Origin: Mesorhizobium japonicum MAFF 303099
GTDB taxonomy: Bacteria > Pseudomonadota > Alphaproteobacteria > Rhizobiales > Rhizobiaceae
Assembly (NCBI RefSeq): GCF_000009625.1
Contig: NC_002679.1
Coordinates: 124,001-188,000, forward strand
Direction: 5' to 3'
Length of the DNA stretch: 64,000 nucleotides
Part shown: positions 41,609 through 50,553 of the stretch, piece by piece
How the letters are laid out: the number at the start of each line of letters is the position of its first letter
How positions within the stretch are numbered: the stretch's first letter is position 1
Translations under genes and position numbers: made by a program
Notes under the pieces: generated by a model
The model's input: only the letters and a program-made list of their open reading frames with translations
Database searches by the model: none
Told to the model about the DNA's origin: nothing

Positions 41609-41926
41609 CTAACGCTCACATTTGTTCGGTATTCCAGCGATGCATTCCTCGAGGCGCTCCAGGCGGAACTTCGTATTGCGAAGTTCATGTCCGGTTTCGA
41701 AACGTCGATGGCGTCCTTGAGGTGTGGTCGCCATGAGGTCGCGCTCCAGTTCGGCAATGCGCGCACGCATTTGCCGAGCCTCGTCCTGACGCAACGCCTT
41801 GATCCATCCACGTCCGCGCATCGGTCTTCCTGCTAGCACCCAAAAGCCATGGTCGGTTGTGCCACCCGAGGCCCTAACTTCCGGCAAGCCGAAACGCTCT
41901 AAATTTAACTGCCGCTGTTTTAGCAA
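41609..41926 (-). CDS. Small helical protein, unknown
   Basis: A 105-residue frame. The C-terminal 60 residues are rich in Arg, Glu and Leu with heptad-like spacing (DEARQMRARIAELERDLMAT, RNTKFRLERLEECIAGI), suggesting a coiled coil. The N-terminal half (LNLERFGLPEVRASGGTTDHGFWVLAGRPMRGRGW) is not recognised. No clear ribosome site lies upstream. It is either a small real gene or a fragment in a decayed stretch. Confidence 0.35.
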   Translation of the reverse strand: MLKQRQLNLERFGLPEVRASGGTTDHGFWVLAGRPMRGRGWIKALRQDEARQMRARIAELERDLMATTPQGRHRRFETGHELRNTKFRLERLEECIAGIPNKCER

Positions 41927-42297
41927 AACAAAAGCTGCTCTTGGGACTCTACCGACGCGATTGGCGGCACGATCGGCAGGATCAGCGTCAGATCGCGTCT
42001 ATCCCCGTTCACAAACAGACTACGCAATTTACAGCTGGCAGCCTCGGCATGGCTCGCTGAGAGGCCTGCATCCTGGCAAGAGCAGGAAGGACGCAGCAAG
42101 TTCAGATATGTTCACGGCCGCTCGATACGGCGTGCGAGAACATGGCTCAGCCCGGCGGCAGATTGTTGCAGGCCGTCGTGAATCCCATGCGAAACCCGGC
42201 TGCTTGCGGTAAGCGGGTCGGTCGCCGCCTTTTTCATATTCTGCGCGGATTATGCCAGTGGCTGGCGCGCGCAGGGACGAACCTCGATAGACGAAAA
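41927..42297. other. Region without a recognised gene
   Basis: About 370 bases between a small ORF and the MucR remnant. All frames are short or lack family features. No hairpin, repeat or RNA gene was recognised. Confidence 0.5.
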
Positions 42298-42459
42298 CTA
42301 AGAGGCGACCTCCTTACGGCTCCGCTTCGCCGGCGCCGGCGTTTCAGGCTCTTTCGGTTTGCGTCCGAGCCCATCGTCTTGGCCAATGCCGAGCGCGCCG
42401 CGGTGTAATTCGGCGCGACCATGGGATAATCCGCCGGCAAATGCCACTTGGCGCGGCGG
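42298..42459 (-). pseudogene. MucR/Ros-type regulator remnant, C-terminal end with frameshift
   Basis: The minus strand reads RRAKWHLPADYPMVAPNYTAARSALAKTMG, which is the conserved C-terminal segment of rhizobial MucR/Ros zinc-finger regulators. Right after MG the frame shifts: one C appears to be missing from the expected GGCCTCGGACGC, and the proper tail LGRKPKEPETPAPAKRSRKEVAS continues in the next frame to a stop at 42298. The zinc-finger part upstream is not recognisable. This is a dead fragment. Confidence 0.7.
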
Positions 42460-42709
42460 TTGTCGTTGAAAGCAAATACAGCCCGGCAGGATTATTGCGG
42501 TGCTCGTTCGCTGGCAAGCTTCGGTCAGTCCCACCTAGCCGTATCCAAGGAACAAACCTGAGCTGCATTGCCGAGTATCTCGGCGACGGCCGACAGGGAC
42601 AACGGAAAGGTAAAGGATTTGCGGTTGAAATTTACTTTTTCCGAATTGTTCGGTGCTAGGGGACCGACCAACACGCAGCTAACTACTCTACTGGGGGAGT
42701 GAAAGAGTG

Positions 42710-44668
42710 ATGCAGCGTCTGTCTGCCGCAAGGCTCGGTGACCTTCTGGCGGGAGACCTGCGTGTTTTTGGTGGGCCCTCCACGATCGAACCGCTCGCCG
42801 GCCGCATCAGGGCGGAGCAGGTCAGTATCGTGCTTCGCAACACGCCTCTTGGCATGGTTGCGAACATACTCAATGCGGTCACTTTTGTTATGGCGGTTTG
42901 GGGTTCGCCCGACCAGACAAAAGCCATCCTGTGGGCGAGTGTCATCATCGGCGCCGCTGGGTTCGTCGGCCTAAGAGCGAGATCATCGTTTCAGTCGGTC
43001 AAACCAAGGTCGGTGTCTCGCCGGACAACGCAAAACCTGGTGCGCAACGCATTCCTGTTCGGCACTTGGTGGGGCGCACTTCCCGTTCTGTTCTTCGGCG
43101 CGGCAACAAATGCCGCCCAGGTCGTCATCACCTGCCTGAGCGCGGGGATGATCGCGGGCGGCGCCGCGTCCTTTTACACGATTCCTATTGCGGCCATCGC
43201 GTATACGCTACCGATCTTCGTCGGTTCGGCGGTTGCGATTGTGTGGATGGAAGGCGCCGTCAATCTGCCCGTCGCAATCCTGATAGTAAGCTACGCCATC
43301 ACGCTGTTTCGTGCAGTGCTTGCTCACGCGTCCGAATTTACCCAAAGCTTCATTCTGCAAACGGAAAGCGAAAATGCCATTCGCAGGGATGTCCTAACGA
43401 GTTTGCCAAACCGGTTCAGCTTCAACGAGCGGTTGGAGAACGCGTTGGTGGACGCAAGGCAGTTTGACCAGCACTTTGCGCTGCTTTTGTTCGATCTTAG
43501 CAATTTCGACGAGGTGGATGATCACTTTGGCCGGGCAATGGCGGATGCCGTTTTGGTCGAAATGGCTGCGCGACTTCGCAAATCGACGCGGGAGAGCGAT
43601 GGCATTGCCAGATTGGAGGGTGGCGAATTTGCAATAATCGCTGCGCGCGATATCAGGCCAGATCAAATCGGGTCCTTGGCCAAACAGATCATAGATGTCA
43701 TGCGCGCTCCTTTCTTGATCGAAGGCCGCGAAATTTATTGCAGGACCTCTGTCGGTATCGCTTTGGCGCCCACTGACGGGTTGGATGCTAACCAGCTCTT
43801 GCGGTGCGTCGACACCGCGCTGCACAGGGCCAAGACTCTGGGGGCGGGCTCCATCCAGTTTTTCAGCGCGAGCGACGATGACGCTGCCGCAAGGCGCAAT
43901 GCCCTTGAACGCGATCTGGCATCTGCACTCGCCAACGACGAGCTTTGGCTCGCCTTTCAACCATTTCTCGACCTCGGGAGCGAACGCATCCGAGGTTTTG
44001 AAGCACTTCTGCGATGGCAGCATCCGACCCTTGGCGCGATCCCTCCGTCGGAGTTCATACCTATCGCTGAAGAAACCGCATTGATTCACACCATCGGGCA
44101 TTGGGCCGTCAAGACGGCTTGCCTGGCAGCAGTGCATTGGCCGCGCGACCTCCGGGTTTCCGTCAATCTGTCGGCGGTCCAGCTTAAGGATAAGGCGTTA
44201 TTGGATGGAATAGTAATGGCCTTGTCCGAGACTGGCCTAGAGCCAAAGCGACTTGAGGTCGAGATCACGGAATCGGTTCTGATCTCGGATTTTGAAGACG
44301 CTATTTCATTGTTACAATCGTTGAGTTTTCTGTCCGTCACGGTTGCCCTTGACGATTTTGGCACTGGCTTTTCATCCCTGACATATCTTCGCAAATTGCC
44401 TCTTTCGCGGCTCAAGATCGACCGGTCTTTTGTCCAGGATATGCTAGCCGATGCGGACTGCGCCGCGATTGTAAGATCATTGGTTCAGCTGGCGCATGAG
44501 CTTCGAATTGAGGTAACGGCCGAAGGCGTGGAAACTCCCGAGCAGCTCGACTATCTGCGCCGTGTCGGATGCGATGAAGCTCAAGGCTATTTGATCGGCA
44601 AACCTGTCCGGATAGACGACATTCCTGGCATTGCCGCGAAGCCGTTTGGTCTGGAGCTAAGTAATTGA
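42710..44668 (+). CDS. GGDEF-EAL protein, probable c-di-GMP phosphodiesterase
   Basis: A 652-residue inner-membrane protein. The N-terminal 200 residues have about five or six membrane helices. The GGDEF domain is degenerate: RLEGGEFAI replaces RLGGDEF near residue 302, and the usual DPLTGLPNR reads DVLTSLPNR. The EAL domain keeps FEALLRW near 430, ITESVLI, DDFGTGFSSLTYL, LKIDRSFV and AEGVET, so it should hydrolyse c-di-GMP. The GGGGGAG and ATG at 42710 decide the start over a GTG 3 bases earlier. Confidence 0.88.
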   Translation: MQRLSAARLGDLLAGDLRVFGGPSTIEPLAGRIRAEQVSIVLRNTPLGMVANILNAVTFVMAVWGSPDQTKAILWASVIIGAAGFVGLRARSSFQSVKPRSVSRRTTQNLVRNAFLFGTWWGALPVLFFGAATNAAQVVITCLSAGMIAGGAASFYTIPIAAIAYTLPIFVGSAVAIVWMEGAVNLPVAILIVSYAITLFRAVLAHASEFTQSFILQTESENAIRRDVLTSLPNRFSFNERLENALVDARQFDQHFALLLFDLSNFDEVDDHFGRAMADAVLVEMAARLRKSTRESDGIARLEGGEFAIIAARDIRPDQIGSLAKQIIDVMRAPFLIEGREIYCRTSVGIALAPTDGLDANQLLRCVDTALHRAKTLGAGSIQFFSASDDDAAARRNALERDLASALANDELWLAFQPFLDLGSERIRGFEALLRWQHPTLGAIPPSEFIPIAEETALIHTIGHWAVKTACLAAVHWPRDLRVSVNLSAVQLKDKALLDGIVMALSETGLEPKRLEVEITESVLISDFEDAISLLQSLSFLSVTVALDDFGTGFSSLTYLRKLPLSRLKIDRSFVQDMLADADCAAIVRSLVQLAHELRIEVTAEGVETPEQLDYLRRVGCDEAQGYLIGKPVRIDDIPGIAAKPFGLELSN

Positions 44669-45196
44669 ATCGCAGGACCCGGCATCTTGGTGCGATGGCC
44701 TGGTTGTCTCGTACCCCACGTTGACGGCCGCCTTACTGAGGTAGACCGAAGGCCGAAAGTCCTGGTGCAAGCACTGACGTGACGAAGCATCCGATCGAGG
44801 TGGTCACCACGTCGATCGTCGCTGGCGCGGGTCTCGGGAGAGGAGAGGAGTGGCTGATCGCAGCGACGTTGAGATCGGGGCTGTAGCTTTGAAAGTTGCG
44901 TGATCGGCCGGCACTCCCGTGAGCCAGGTTTTCCGGGGAGGTGGGCGCCGCATCCTCGTGGCGGATCGGGGCCGGACGATATATCGAACAGATCGGCCGG
45001 AATGGTGGGAACGGTGTATTTTGCCAACTGGTGAGTCGGTTGCAGCAGCTTGTTTGGAATTGGCTTGCTTACCTACCTTGGGGCATCACGCCGTCTCTTG
45101 AACCGTCAATACCCTGACAACACATTCTGCGATGGTCGGCGGGGGTCGAGGAGGCGCCTGCAAGCAAACCAGCGTTCAGCAGGTCCGGAGGAACGA
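44669..45196. other. Intergenic region without a recognised gene
   Basis: About 530 bases between the GGDEF-EAL gene and the first DUF982 gene. Frames on both strands are short, lack ribosome sites and show no family resemblance. The last 15 bases hold the ribosome site of the next gene. Confidence 0.5.
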
Positions 45197-45499
45197 ATGA
45201 ACCTTGAGGCTTTCAGCAGCCCAGTTTTCGTGAAGCGCGCAGCCTACATCGTGCAGGAGATTGCCAGCCTTGCGGACGCTATCGATTTCCTCAATGAGTG
45301 GCCAGAAGATCGCAGAGACCCGATCCACGAAGCCGCCCTCAGGACATGCTATGACGCATACGACGGGCGAAAACCTGTAAGCGTAGCGCGCAATGCTTTT
45401 TTCGACTTCGCAAAACGGGCCGCCATATTGGAAGATGCAGTTTCCGCCATGCAGTGGCTCGCTGTCTGCAAATCGGGTGGTGGAAAAGTGCAAGTCTAG
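45197..45499 (+). CDS. DUF982 family protein
   Basis: A 100-residue cytoplasmic protein starting MNLEAFSSPVFV. It shows the DUF982 pattern: I-x3-ADAIDFLNEWPEDRRDPIHEAALRTCYDAYDGRKP and ARNAFFDFAKRAAILED. A GGAGG lies 4-8 bases before the ATG, which sets the start well inside a longer open frame. This family is abundant in rhizobia and has no known function. A second, diverged member follows 137 bases later. Confidence 0.8.
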   Translation: MNLEAFSSPVFVKRAAYIVQEIASLADAIDFLNEWPEDRRDPIHEAALRTCYDAYDGRKPVSVARNAFFDFAKRAAILEDAVSAMQWLAVCKSGGGKVQV

Positions 45500-45636
45500 G
45501 CATCAGCAACGTATGCGGGGCTGGCGCTAGGCACGTCGAGAGGGCATTGTATCGACTTTCACGATGCAGCGGAACGGCTCGGCTCGGCAAACAAGGCGGG
45601 GGGCTTGTTGCGGCACGACCGGATTTGGGGGCAGGG

Positions 45637-45885
45637 ATGAGCGGCTTGAGCAGATTTGAGAGGCCGGTCGTTGTCCAGGTTAGCCCACACAGCTCAGAGC
45701 GCATCGTGGTCGACGTCAACGACGCGGCCGCTATCTTGCTCCGCGGTCTTCAACGGCAGACCTTGAAACGCAAGGTAGCCATGGACGCCTGTCTGCAGGT
45801 GTTGCGTGGTGAGGCTCATCCGCCAGCTGCTCGAAGAGCTTTCGTCGCAGCCGCGCTCGAAGCAAAGATCCTGCGCAGCGATTAA
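45637..45885 (+). CDS. DUF982 family protein, second copy
   Basis: An 82-residue protein starting MSGLSRFERPVVVQV. The middle and end (DVNDAAAILLRGLQRQTLKRKVAMDACLQVLRGEAHPPAARRAFVAAALEAKIL) fit the DUF982 pattern. The sequence is well diverged from the copy at 45197. The start was chosen inside a longer frame because the earlier part has no family resemblance; GGGGGCAGGG is directly upstream. Confidence 0.68.
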   Translation: MSGLSRFERPVVVQVSPHSSERIVVDVNDAAAILLRGLQRQTLKRKVAMDACLQVLRGEAHPPAARRAFVAAALEAKILRSD

Positions 45886-46051
45886 AGCTGGATGCTCAGG
45901 ATTTTCTCCTTCGCATCGCTGCTGGCTGCTTTTTGATTGGCGAGGCGATCCGGCTGTCCGCTCATACGCTTTGTTCAGGGCCATGACCTGAGTTGGGGCC
46001 TTCCAAGCGCCGATTTGGCTGGTTAGAGTTTGCAGGGGCGCGAACAACCGG

Positions 46052-46735
46052 ATGACGAACGCGATGATGCTGGAAAAACTGCGCGCCTGTTGGGGGTTTA
46101 CCCCGACCGTCGATAGGAACGTCGCCCTGGTGGATGGTTTTCTGAAGGGCAAGCGCTTCGCCGACCTGGCGCAGGAACATGACTTGTCGACATCGAGGGT
46201 GCGCCAAATCATTGAGAGGGCTGATCGGCTCGTGGGCGGCGGCATCCTGACCGAGGCCAAACCGTCCAAGGGCTCGCCTCGAACCCAATTCATGGTCGAC
46301 TATCCGTATGTGTGGAAGCTGGCTGAGATGTACCGGCTCGGTAGCGTCACGCCGCACCATTTCTTTGCGGAGTTGGAACGCGCTGGATCGCTGGAGCGGC
46401 TCGTTGACAAGATGAAGCGATTACCCGGGGGCGCCCGAACAATACGTGAGCTGGCGCGCCTCGTGTGGCAAAAGGAGAGGGGCGAGAGCCCGTGGCCTGC
46501 AATGAAGCGGTCAAGCATTGCGATCGTGCAACCAAGCTGCCCGGTAGACCATCCGAACCGTGGCCTTCAATGCCAGCTCGCCTTGGAACCGGCCCTCCAG
46601 GACTTGATTGAGAGCGCGGCGGGATCAGGCTGGACCGAGGACGAGATTGCATACGCGCTCCTCGAGCTCGCCGGCGTGCGCCTCAAGGGGCAGCTACCGA
46701 GCGGGGCGTTGTTGGATCGGGATAGTGCTTCCTGA
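46052..46735 (+). CDS. Helix-turn-helix protein, unknown
   Basis: A 227-residue protein. The N-terminal part (LVDGFLKGKRFADLAQEHDLSTSRVRQIIERADRLV, residues 27-62) resembles sigma-70 region 4, including the S-x-S-R-V-R-Q-I helix. The remainder is Arg- and Leu-rich and unassigned; YPYVWKLAEMYRLGSVTPHHFFAELERAGSLERLV is a helical segment. A regulator or phage-derived protein is possible. No strong ribosome site lies before the ATG. Confidence 0.55.
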   Translation: MTNAMMLEKLRACWGFTPTVDRNVALVDGFLKGKRFADLAQEHDLSTSRVRQIIERADRLVGGGILTEAKPSKGSPRTQFMVDYPYVWKLAEMYRLGSVTPHHFFAELERAGSLERLVDKMKRLPGGARTIRELARLVWQKERGESPWPAMKRSSIAIVQPSCPVDHPNRGLQCQLALEPALQDLIESAAGSGWTEDEIAYALLELAGVRLKGQLPSGALLDRDSAS

Positions 46736-46801
46736 AACAATGAATTCAGCCATATTGGGGAAAACAGCTGTTTCACCTGTTTGGGGTAAGGGTGGAGAGT
46801 T

Positions 46802-47020
46802 ATGATGACCCGCTTTACGCTAACCGACCTCGGCAACAAATCCGGCGAGGTGGTCGAGGCGGCATACCGAGGGCCTGTTGAGATCACAAAGCGCGGCACG
46901 CGCAAGTTTGTGCTTCTGACCGCTGAACACTTCGATCGATTGTCGGAACGAAACGCACAGCGGCGTATTGTGTCGAAGACCTCAAGGGAGCTGAGCGTGA
47001 TGAAATTTTCGCTGGCCTGA
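46802..47020 (+). CDS. Phd/YefM-type antitoxin
   Basis: A 72-residue protein. Residues 4-46 (RFTLTDLGNKSGEVVEAAYRGPVEITKRGTRKFVLLTAEHFDRL) have the Phd/YefM pattern, where the N-terminus binds operator DNA and the C-terminus neutralises the toxin. GTGGAGAG precedes the ATG. The following reading frame is a frameshifted toxin-like remnant, so this antitoxin is probably orphaned. Confidence 0.8.
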   Translation: MMTRFTLTDLGNKSGEVVEAAYRGPVEITKRGTRKFVLLTAEHFDRLSERNAQRRIVSKTSRELSVMKFSLA

Positions 47021-47048
47021 ACGCCGTCACCTCGAGGGATAACGGAGA

Positions 47049-47219
47049 ATGACTGAACCCGAACACGGCCACGTCATTCTCTATTCCTACCTGTGGCGCG
47101 AGAATTCGATCGCGTGGCCGAAAGGCTCGGACGACTTGCGTGATGGTAGTTGTCGCAAGCAAGGATGGCCGCACGCGGCCTCTGCTTTTAAGGGCGTCAC
47201 TCTGAAAGGAGTCGTCTGA
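47049..47219 (+). pseudogene. Frameshifted toxin remnant after the Phd-type antitoxin
   Basis: The first frame from the ATG at 47049 reads MTEPEHGHVILYSYLWRE and then loses sense. A neighbouring frame reads CVMVVVASKDGRTRPLLL before a stop at 47205. Joined, these resemble the start of a rhizobial plasmid-maintenance toxin of the PemK/MazF-like kind (GDVILYSYLW, then RPTCVMVVVA). The connecting bases contain more than one indel. The gene is inactive as it stands. Confidence 0.6.
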
Positions 47220-47386
47220 CGCGCATCAAGCCTTTGAAAAGCGGCCAGCGAGGGGAGTGAGGGCGCGCTGGCCACCGGGCGATCTGTTCGCTGGCCTCTA
47301 CGAGTAGCCCTCTAGCGCCACTGTAGCAAATATTGACAATATTTGTCACACTCCCCATAATTCTGGAGGAAGAAAAGGATTGGCTC

Positions 47387-47647
47387 ATGGCCGCAGATAA
47401 TAGCATTCATGTCCGCGTCGGCGGGCAACTCCACGCCCATCTCCAGCAGCAGATTGGCGAGAACGGCCTTTATGAAAACGCGAGCGAATATATCCGCGCC
47501 TTGATTCGCCGCGATCTGCAGACCCGCAATGAAGCATGGGACTGGCTGAAGAGGCAGCTTGAACCGGGCCTAAGGGCTGACGAAAGCGAATTCAAGGCCG
47601 TGTCGGCCCAGGATGTCATTCAGCGCAACCAAAGCCGAAGCCTCTAG
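47387..47647 (+). CDS. ParD-like antitoxin
   Basis: An 86-residue protein starting MAADNSIHVRVGGQLHAHLQQQI. The first 45 residues are a ribbon-helix-helix (IGENGLYENASEYIRALIRRDLQTR) of the ParD type; the tail should bind the toxin. GGAGGAAGAAAAGG lies upstream. The stop and the ATG of the toxin frame are 2 bases apart, a normal antitoxin-toxin arrangement. Confidence 0.82.
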   Translation: MAADNSIHVRVGGQLHAHLQQQIGENGLYENASEYIRALIRRDLQTRNEAWDWLKRQLEPGLRADESEFKAVSAQDVIQRNQSRSL

Positions 47648-47649
47648 GC

Positions 47650-48001
47650 ATGGCAGGGTTCTTGTTCTACCCGCCAGCGGACGCGGCGCAGGACGGGATC
47701 TGGAATGATACCGTTGAGAAATGGGGCGAAGCGCAGGCCATCCGCTACATACCTGCACAAGCACCTGCAGACCCTTTCCGAAACACCTGCGCTCTGGCGA
47801 AAGCTCCCCGGCAACCTGGCGATTCCGGCCGATTTGAAGCTGGACGCCTATTTCAGCCACCACGGCCGTCACTACGTGTTCTTTCGGAAGCTTTCCGGTG
47901 ACCGGATCGGCGTCATAAGCATACTGCATGATCGAATGGACGTGCCTGTGCGGTTGGCCGAGGATCTCCAGGCCCTGCAATCGCGATCCGAAGACAGGTA
48001 G
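47650..48001 (+). pseudogene. ParE-like toxin, frameshifted
   Basis: From the ATG at 47650 the frame reads MAGFLFYPPADAAQDGIWNDTVEKWGEAQAIRYI and then turns to nonsense. The next frame continues the protein (LHKHLQTLSETPALWRKLP, AYFSHHGRHYVFFRKL, DRIGVISILHDRMDVPVRL) to a stop at 48001. One extra base near 47752, in ATACCTGCAC, explains the break. The joined product looks like a complete RelE/ParE-superfamily toxin. It should be inactive unless the shift is a sequencing error. Confidence 0.75.
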
Positions 48002-48273
48002 TTGGCCCAGTCGGCGGAAGCTTCGATTTTTGCGCCACCGGCGGCCGCATCGAGCTCTTGGTCGCTGCTGCAAGCATGGCTAACCTACCCTTATCACTCC
48101 CCGGCAACGGATTCGCGAGATTGCGTGGCTGATCGACGTCCAAACCTGTATGCGCGGCCGTATGGTAGCAAGCCGGACTTATCGCGGGGTCAATAAGCAA
48201 CTGCAGGCAGGCAATTTATTGCGTGTCCACGTTCCGCGGCTGCCTAAGATGGGGCGAACCATCAGGGAACGCC

Positions 48274-48561
48274 GTGATACCTCTTGAAATTAAGGTCACT
48301 GCCGCGCGCAGCCTTCTCTCCGTTGCATGGGATGACGGTGCGGTCTCGCTGATCCCAGCCTCCACGCTGCGGGCACGCAGCCGCGCTGCACAGGAGGTGC
48401 GGGCGCACATCGACGGTAACAAACGCTCGTTCGAGACCGTCACCGTGACGAGTGCAGAGGCGATCGGTTCCTATGCCATACGTTTGGTTTTCTCCGACGG
48501 GCACGACCGGGGCATCTATCCCTGGAGCTATCTGCGCGAAATCGCTGATTCCGAGGCTTGA
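48274..48561 (+). CDS. DUF971 family protein
   Basis: A 95-residue protein from a GTG at 48274, with AGGGAA upstream; another GTG at 48223 is possible but less well supported. The DUF971 pattern is clear: ARSLLSVAWDDGAVSLIPASTLRARS and IGSYAIRLVFSDGHDRGIYPWSYLREI. The domain is found alone or in front of gamma-butyrobetaine hydroxylase and near Fe-S proteins. It precedes the flavoprotein gene by 9 bases, so it belongs to the same operon. Confidence 0.8.
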   Translation: MIPLEIKVTAARSLLSVAWDDGAVSLIPASTLRARSRAAQEVRAHIDGNKRSFETVTVTSAEAIGSYAIRLVFSDGHDRGIYPWSYLREIADSEA

Positions 48562-48570
48562 GGAACGAGA

Positions 48571-50307
48571 ATGGACAATTTTGTGGAAGGGCTGTCGGAA
48601 GTCAGCTGCGATGTGCTGGTGATCGGCGGCGGCACTGCCGGACCGATGGCGGCGCTCAAGGCGAAGCAGAAAAATCCTGCTCTGAAGGTCGTCCTGCTCG
48701 AAAAGGCCAATGTGAAGCGTTCGGGAGCTATCTGCATGGGCATGGACGGACTGAACAACGCCGTCGTTCCAGGATATGCGACGCCCGAGCAATACACCAA
48801 GGAGATCACGATCGCCAATGACGGTATCGTCGATCAGGCGCCGGTCTTTAAATATGCCTCGCGCTGCTATGATATTATCCAGGAACTTGACCGTTTCGGC
48901 ATCCGTTTCCAGAAGGACGCCAATGGCGATTTCGACCTGAAGAAGGTCCACCATCTCGGAACCTATGTGCTGCCGATGCCGAATGGCGATACCGTCAAGA
49001 AGGCGCTCTATCGGCAGATAAAGCGCGAACGGATATTGGTCTCAAACCGCTTCATGGCAACGCGCCTGTTGACCGCCAAGGACGGCAGGATCGCGGGCGC
49101 CACTGCTGTGAACACGCGCACGGCTGAATTCCTGGTACTGCGTGCCAAGACCGTGATCCTGTGCATGGGCGCGGCGGGCCGGCTCGGATTGCCGCATTCC
49201 GGCTATCTCTTCGGAACCTATGAGAATCCGACCAATTCCGGTGACGGTTATGCCATGGCCTATCATGCGGGCGCCGCGCTCGCGAATCTCGAATGCTATC
49301 AGATCAATCCGCTGATCAAGGACTACAACGGCTCGGCTTGCGCTTACGTTGCCGGTCCGTTCGGAGCCTATACCGCCAATAGTGAGGGCAACCGCTTCAT
49401 CGAAAGCGACTACTGGTCGGGACAGATGATGCAGGAATTCTACAACGAACTACAGTCCGGCAAGGGGCCGGTGTTCCTGAAGCTCAACCACCTTCATGCC
49501 GACACGGTCAGCGAGATCGAAGAGATCCTGCACAAGGTCGAGCGCCCGTCGCGCGGCAGGTTCCATCAGGCGCGGGGCACCGATTACCGCGAAAAGATGA
49601 TCGAGATGCACATCTCCGAAATCGGCTTCTGCTCGGGTCACAGCGCGTCGGGCGTATTCGTCGATGAATTTGCCCGCACCACGGTGCCGGGCCTCTACGC
49701 TGCGGGCGACATGGCGAGCGTGCCACACAACTATATGCTCGGCGCCTTCACCAATGGAGCCGTCGCCGGCGAGCACGCTGCCGAAGTCGCGCTGGAAACC
49801 AGCCTCGCGGATTTCGACAGCGAGTTCGTCCGGGCGGAGCGCGAGCGCGTGTTGGCACCGACGCGGCGTGAAGACGGCATCCCGCCCAACCAACTGGAAT
49901 ACAAGACCAGGCGGCTGGTCAACGACTATCTGCAGCCGCCCAAGGTGACGGCCAGGATGCAGATCGGCCAGGCGCGGCTCGCCGAGGTCAGGGATGATCT
50001 CGAAACCGCCCTCGTCGTACGCAACGCCCATGAACTGATGCGTTCGCTCGAAGTGTCGTCCATTCTCGACTGCGCCGACATGGCGGCGCATGCCTCGCTG
50101 TTCCGCACGGAGAGCCGCTGGGGGCTCTATCACAACCGCGTCGATTATCCCGAAAAGGATGACGACAACTGGTTCTGCCATACGCTTCTTCGCAAGGTCG
50201 ACGGCCGCTTGGTTTCTGAGAAGCGGCCAATCCAACCCTACATCGTTCCGATCGAGAACGAGGAGCGGACGGCCTATGACCGTCTGCGCGTTTCCAATCA
50301 AGCTTGA
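48571..50307 (+). CDS. FAD-dependent reductase subunit, AprA/FrdA-like
   Basis: A 578-residue flavoprotein of the fumarate reductase/succinate dehydrogenase/adenylylsulfate reductase family. The FAD-binding N-terminus is CDVLVIGGGTAGPMAALKAKQ, followed by LEKANVKRSGAICMGMDGLNN. A C-terminal FAD block reads GLYAAGDMASVPHNYMLGAFTNGAVAGEHAAE. The combination with a ferredoxin-like partner resembles AprAB more than Sdh/Frd. No sulfate-activation genes lie nearby. GAGGAACGAG precedes the ATG. The substrate is unknown. Confidence 0.82.
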   Translation: MDNFVEGLSEVSCDVLVIGGGTAGPMAALKAKQKNPALKVVLLEKANVKRSGAICMGMDGLNNAVVPGYATPEQYTKEITIANDGIVDQAPVFKYASRCYDIIQELDRFGIRFQKDANGDFDLKKVHHLGTYVLPMPNGDTVKKALYRQIKRERILVSNRFMATRLLTAKDGRIAGATAVNTRTAEFLVLRAKTVILCMGAAGRLGLPHSGYLFGTYENPTNSGDGYAMAYHAGAALANLECYQINPLIKDYNGSACAYVAGPFGAYTANSEGNRFIESDYWSGQMMQEFYNELQSGKGPVFLKLNHLHADTVSEIEEILHKVERPSRGRFHQARGTDYREKMIEMHISEIGFCSGHSASGVFVDEFARTTVPGLYAAGDMASVPHNYMLGAFTNGAVAGEHAAEVALETSLADFDSEFVRAERERVLAPTRREDGIPPNQLEYKTRRLVNDYLQPPKVTARMQIGQARLAEVRDDLETALVVRNAHELMRSLEVSSILDCADMAAHASLFRTESRWGLYHNRVDYPEKDDDNWFCHTLLRKVDGRLVSEKRPIQPYIVPIENEERTAYDRLRVSNQA

Positions 50308-50318
50308 CGAGGAAAACC

Positions 50319-50552
50319 ATGCCGCTTGCGCTTTCACCCACGGCCGTTCCCGTCGTCGTGGACGAAACAAAATGCATCGCCGACAAAGGCTGCACGGTCT
50401 GCGTCGATGTCTGCCCGCTGGATGTCCTGCGCATCAGCGATCTCACTGGCAAAGCCTATATGAAATTCGACGAGTGCTGGTACTGCATGCCGTGCGAGAA
50501 GGATTGCCCGACTGGCGCTGTCACCGTCAGCATCCCCTATCTGTTGCGCTGA
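50319..50552 (+). CDS. 2x[4Fe-4S] ferredoxin-like protein, AprB-like
   Basis: A 77-residue protein from the ATG at 50319 (GACGAGGAAAACC upstream). The first cluster motif is CIADKGCTVCVDVCP and the second CWYCMPCEKDCP. The insertion in the first motif and the short length fit the electron-transfer partner of an AprA-like flavoprotein. A start 15 bases earlier, overlapping the flavoprotein stop, is possible but has a weaker site. Confidence 0.85.
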   Translation: MPLALSPTAVPVVVDETKCIADKGCTVCVDVCPLDVLRISDLTGKAYMKFDECWYCMPCEKDCPTGAVTVSIPYLLR

Positions 50553-50553
50553 C

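Noticed and set aside
46775..46790. ACCTGTTTGGGGTAAG upstream of the Phd-type antitoxin as another motif copy
   Set aside because: The left half differs and antitoxins usually bind their own operator; the resemblance is probably chance.
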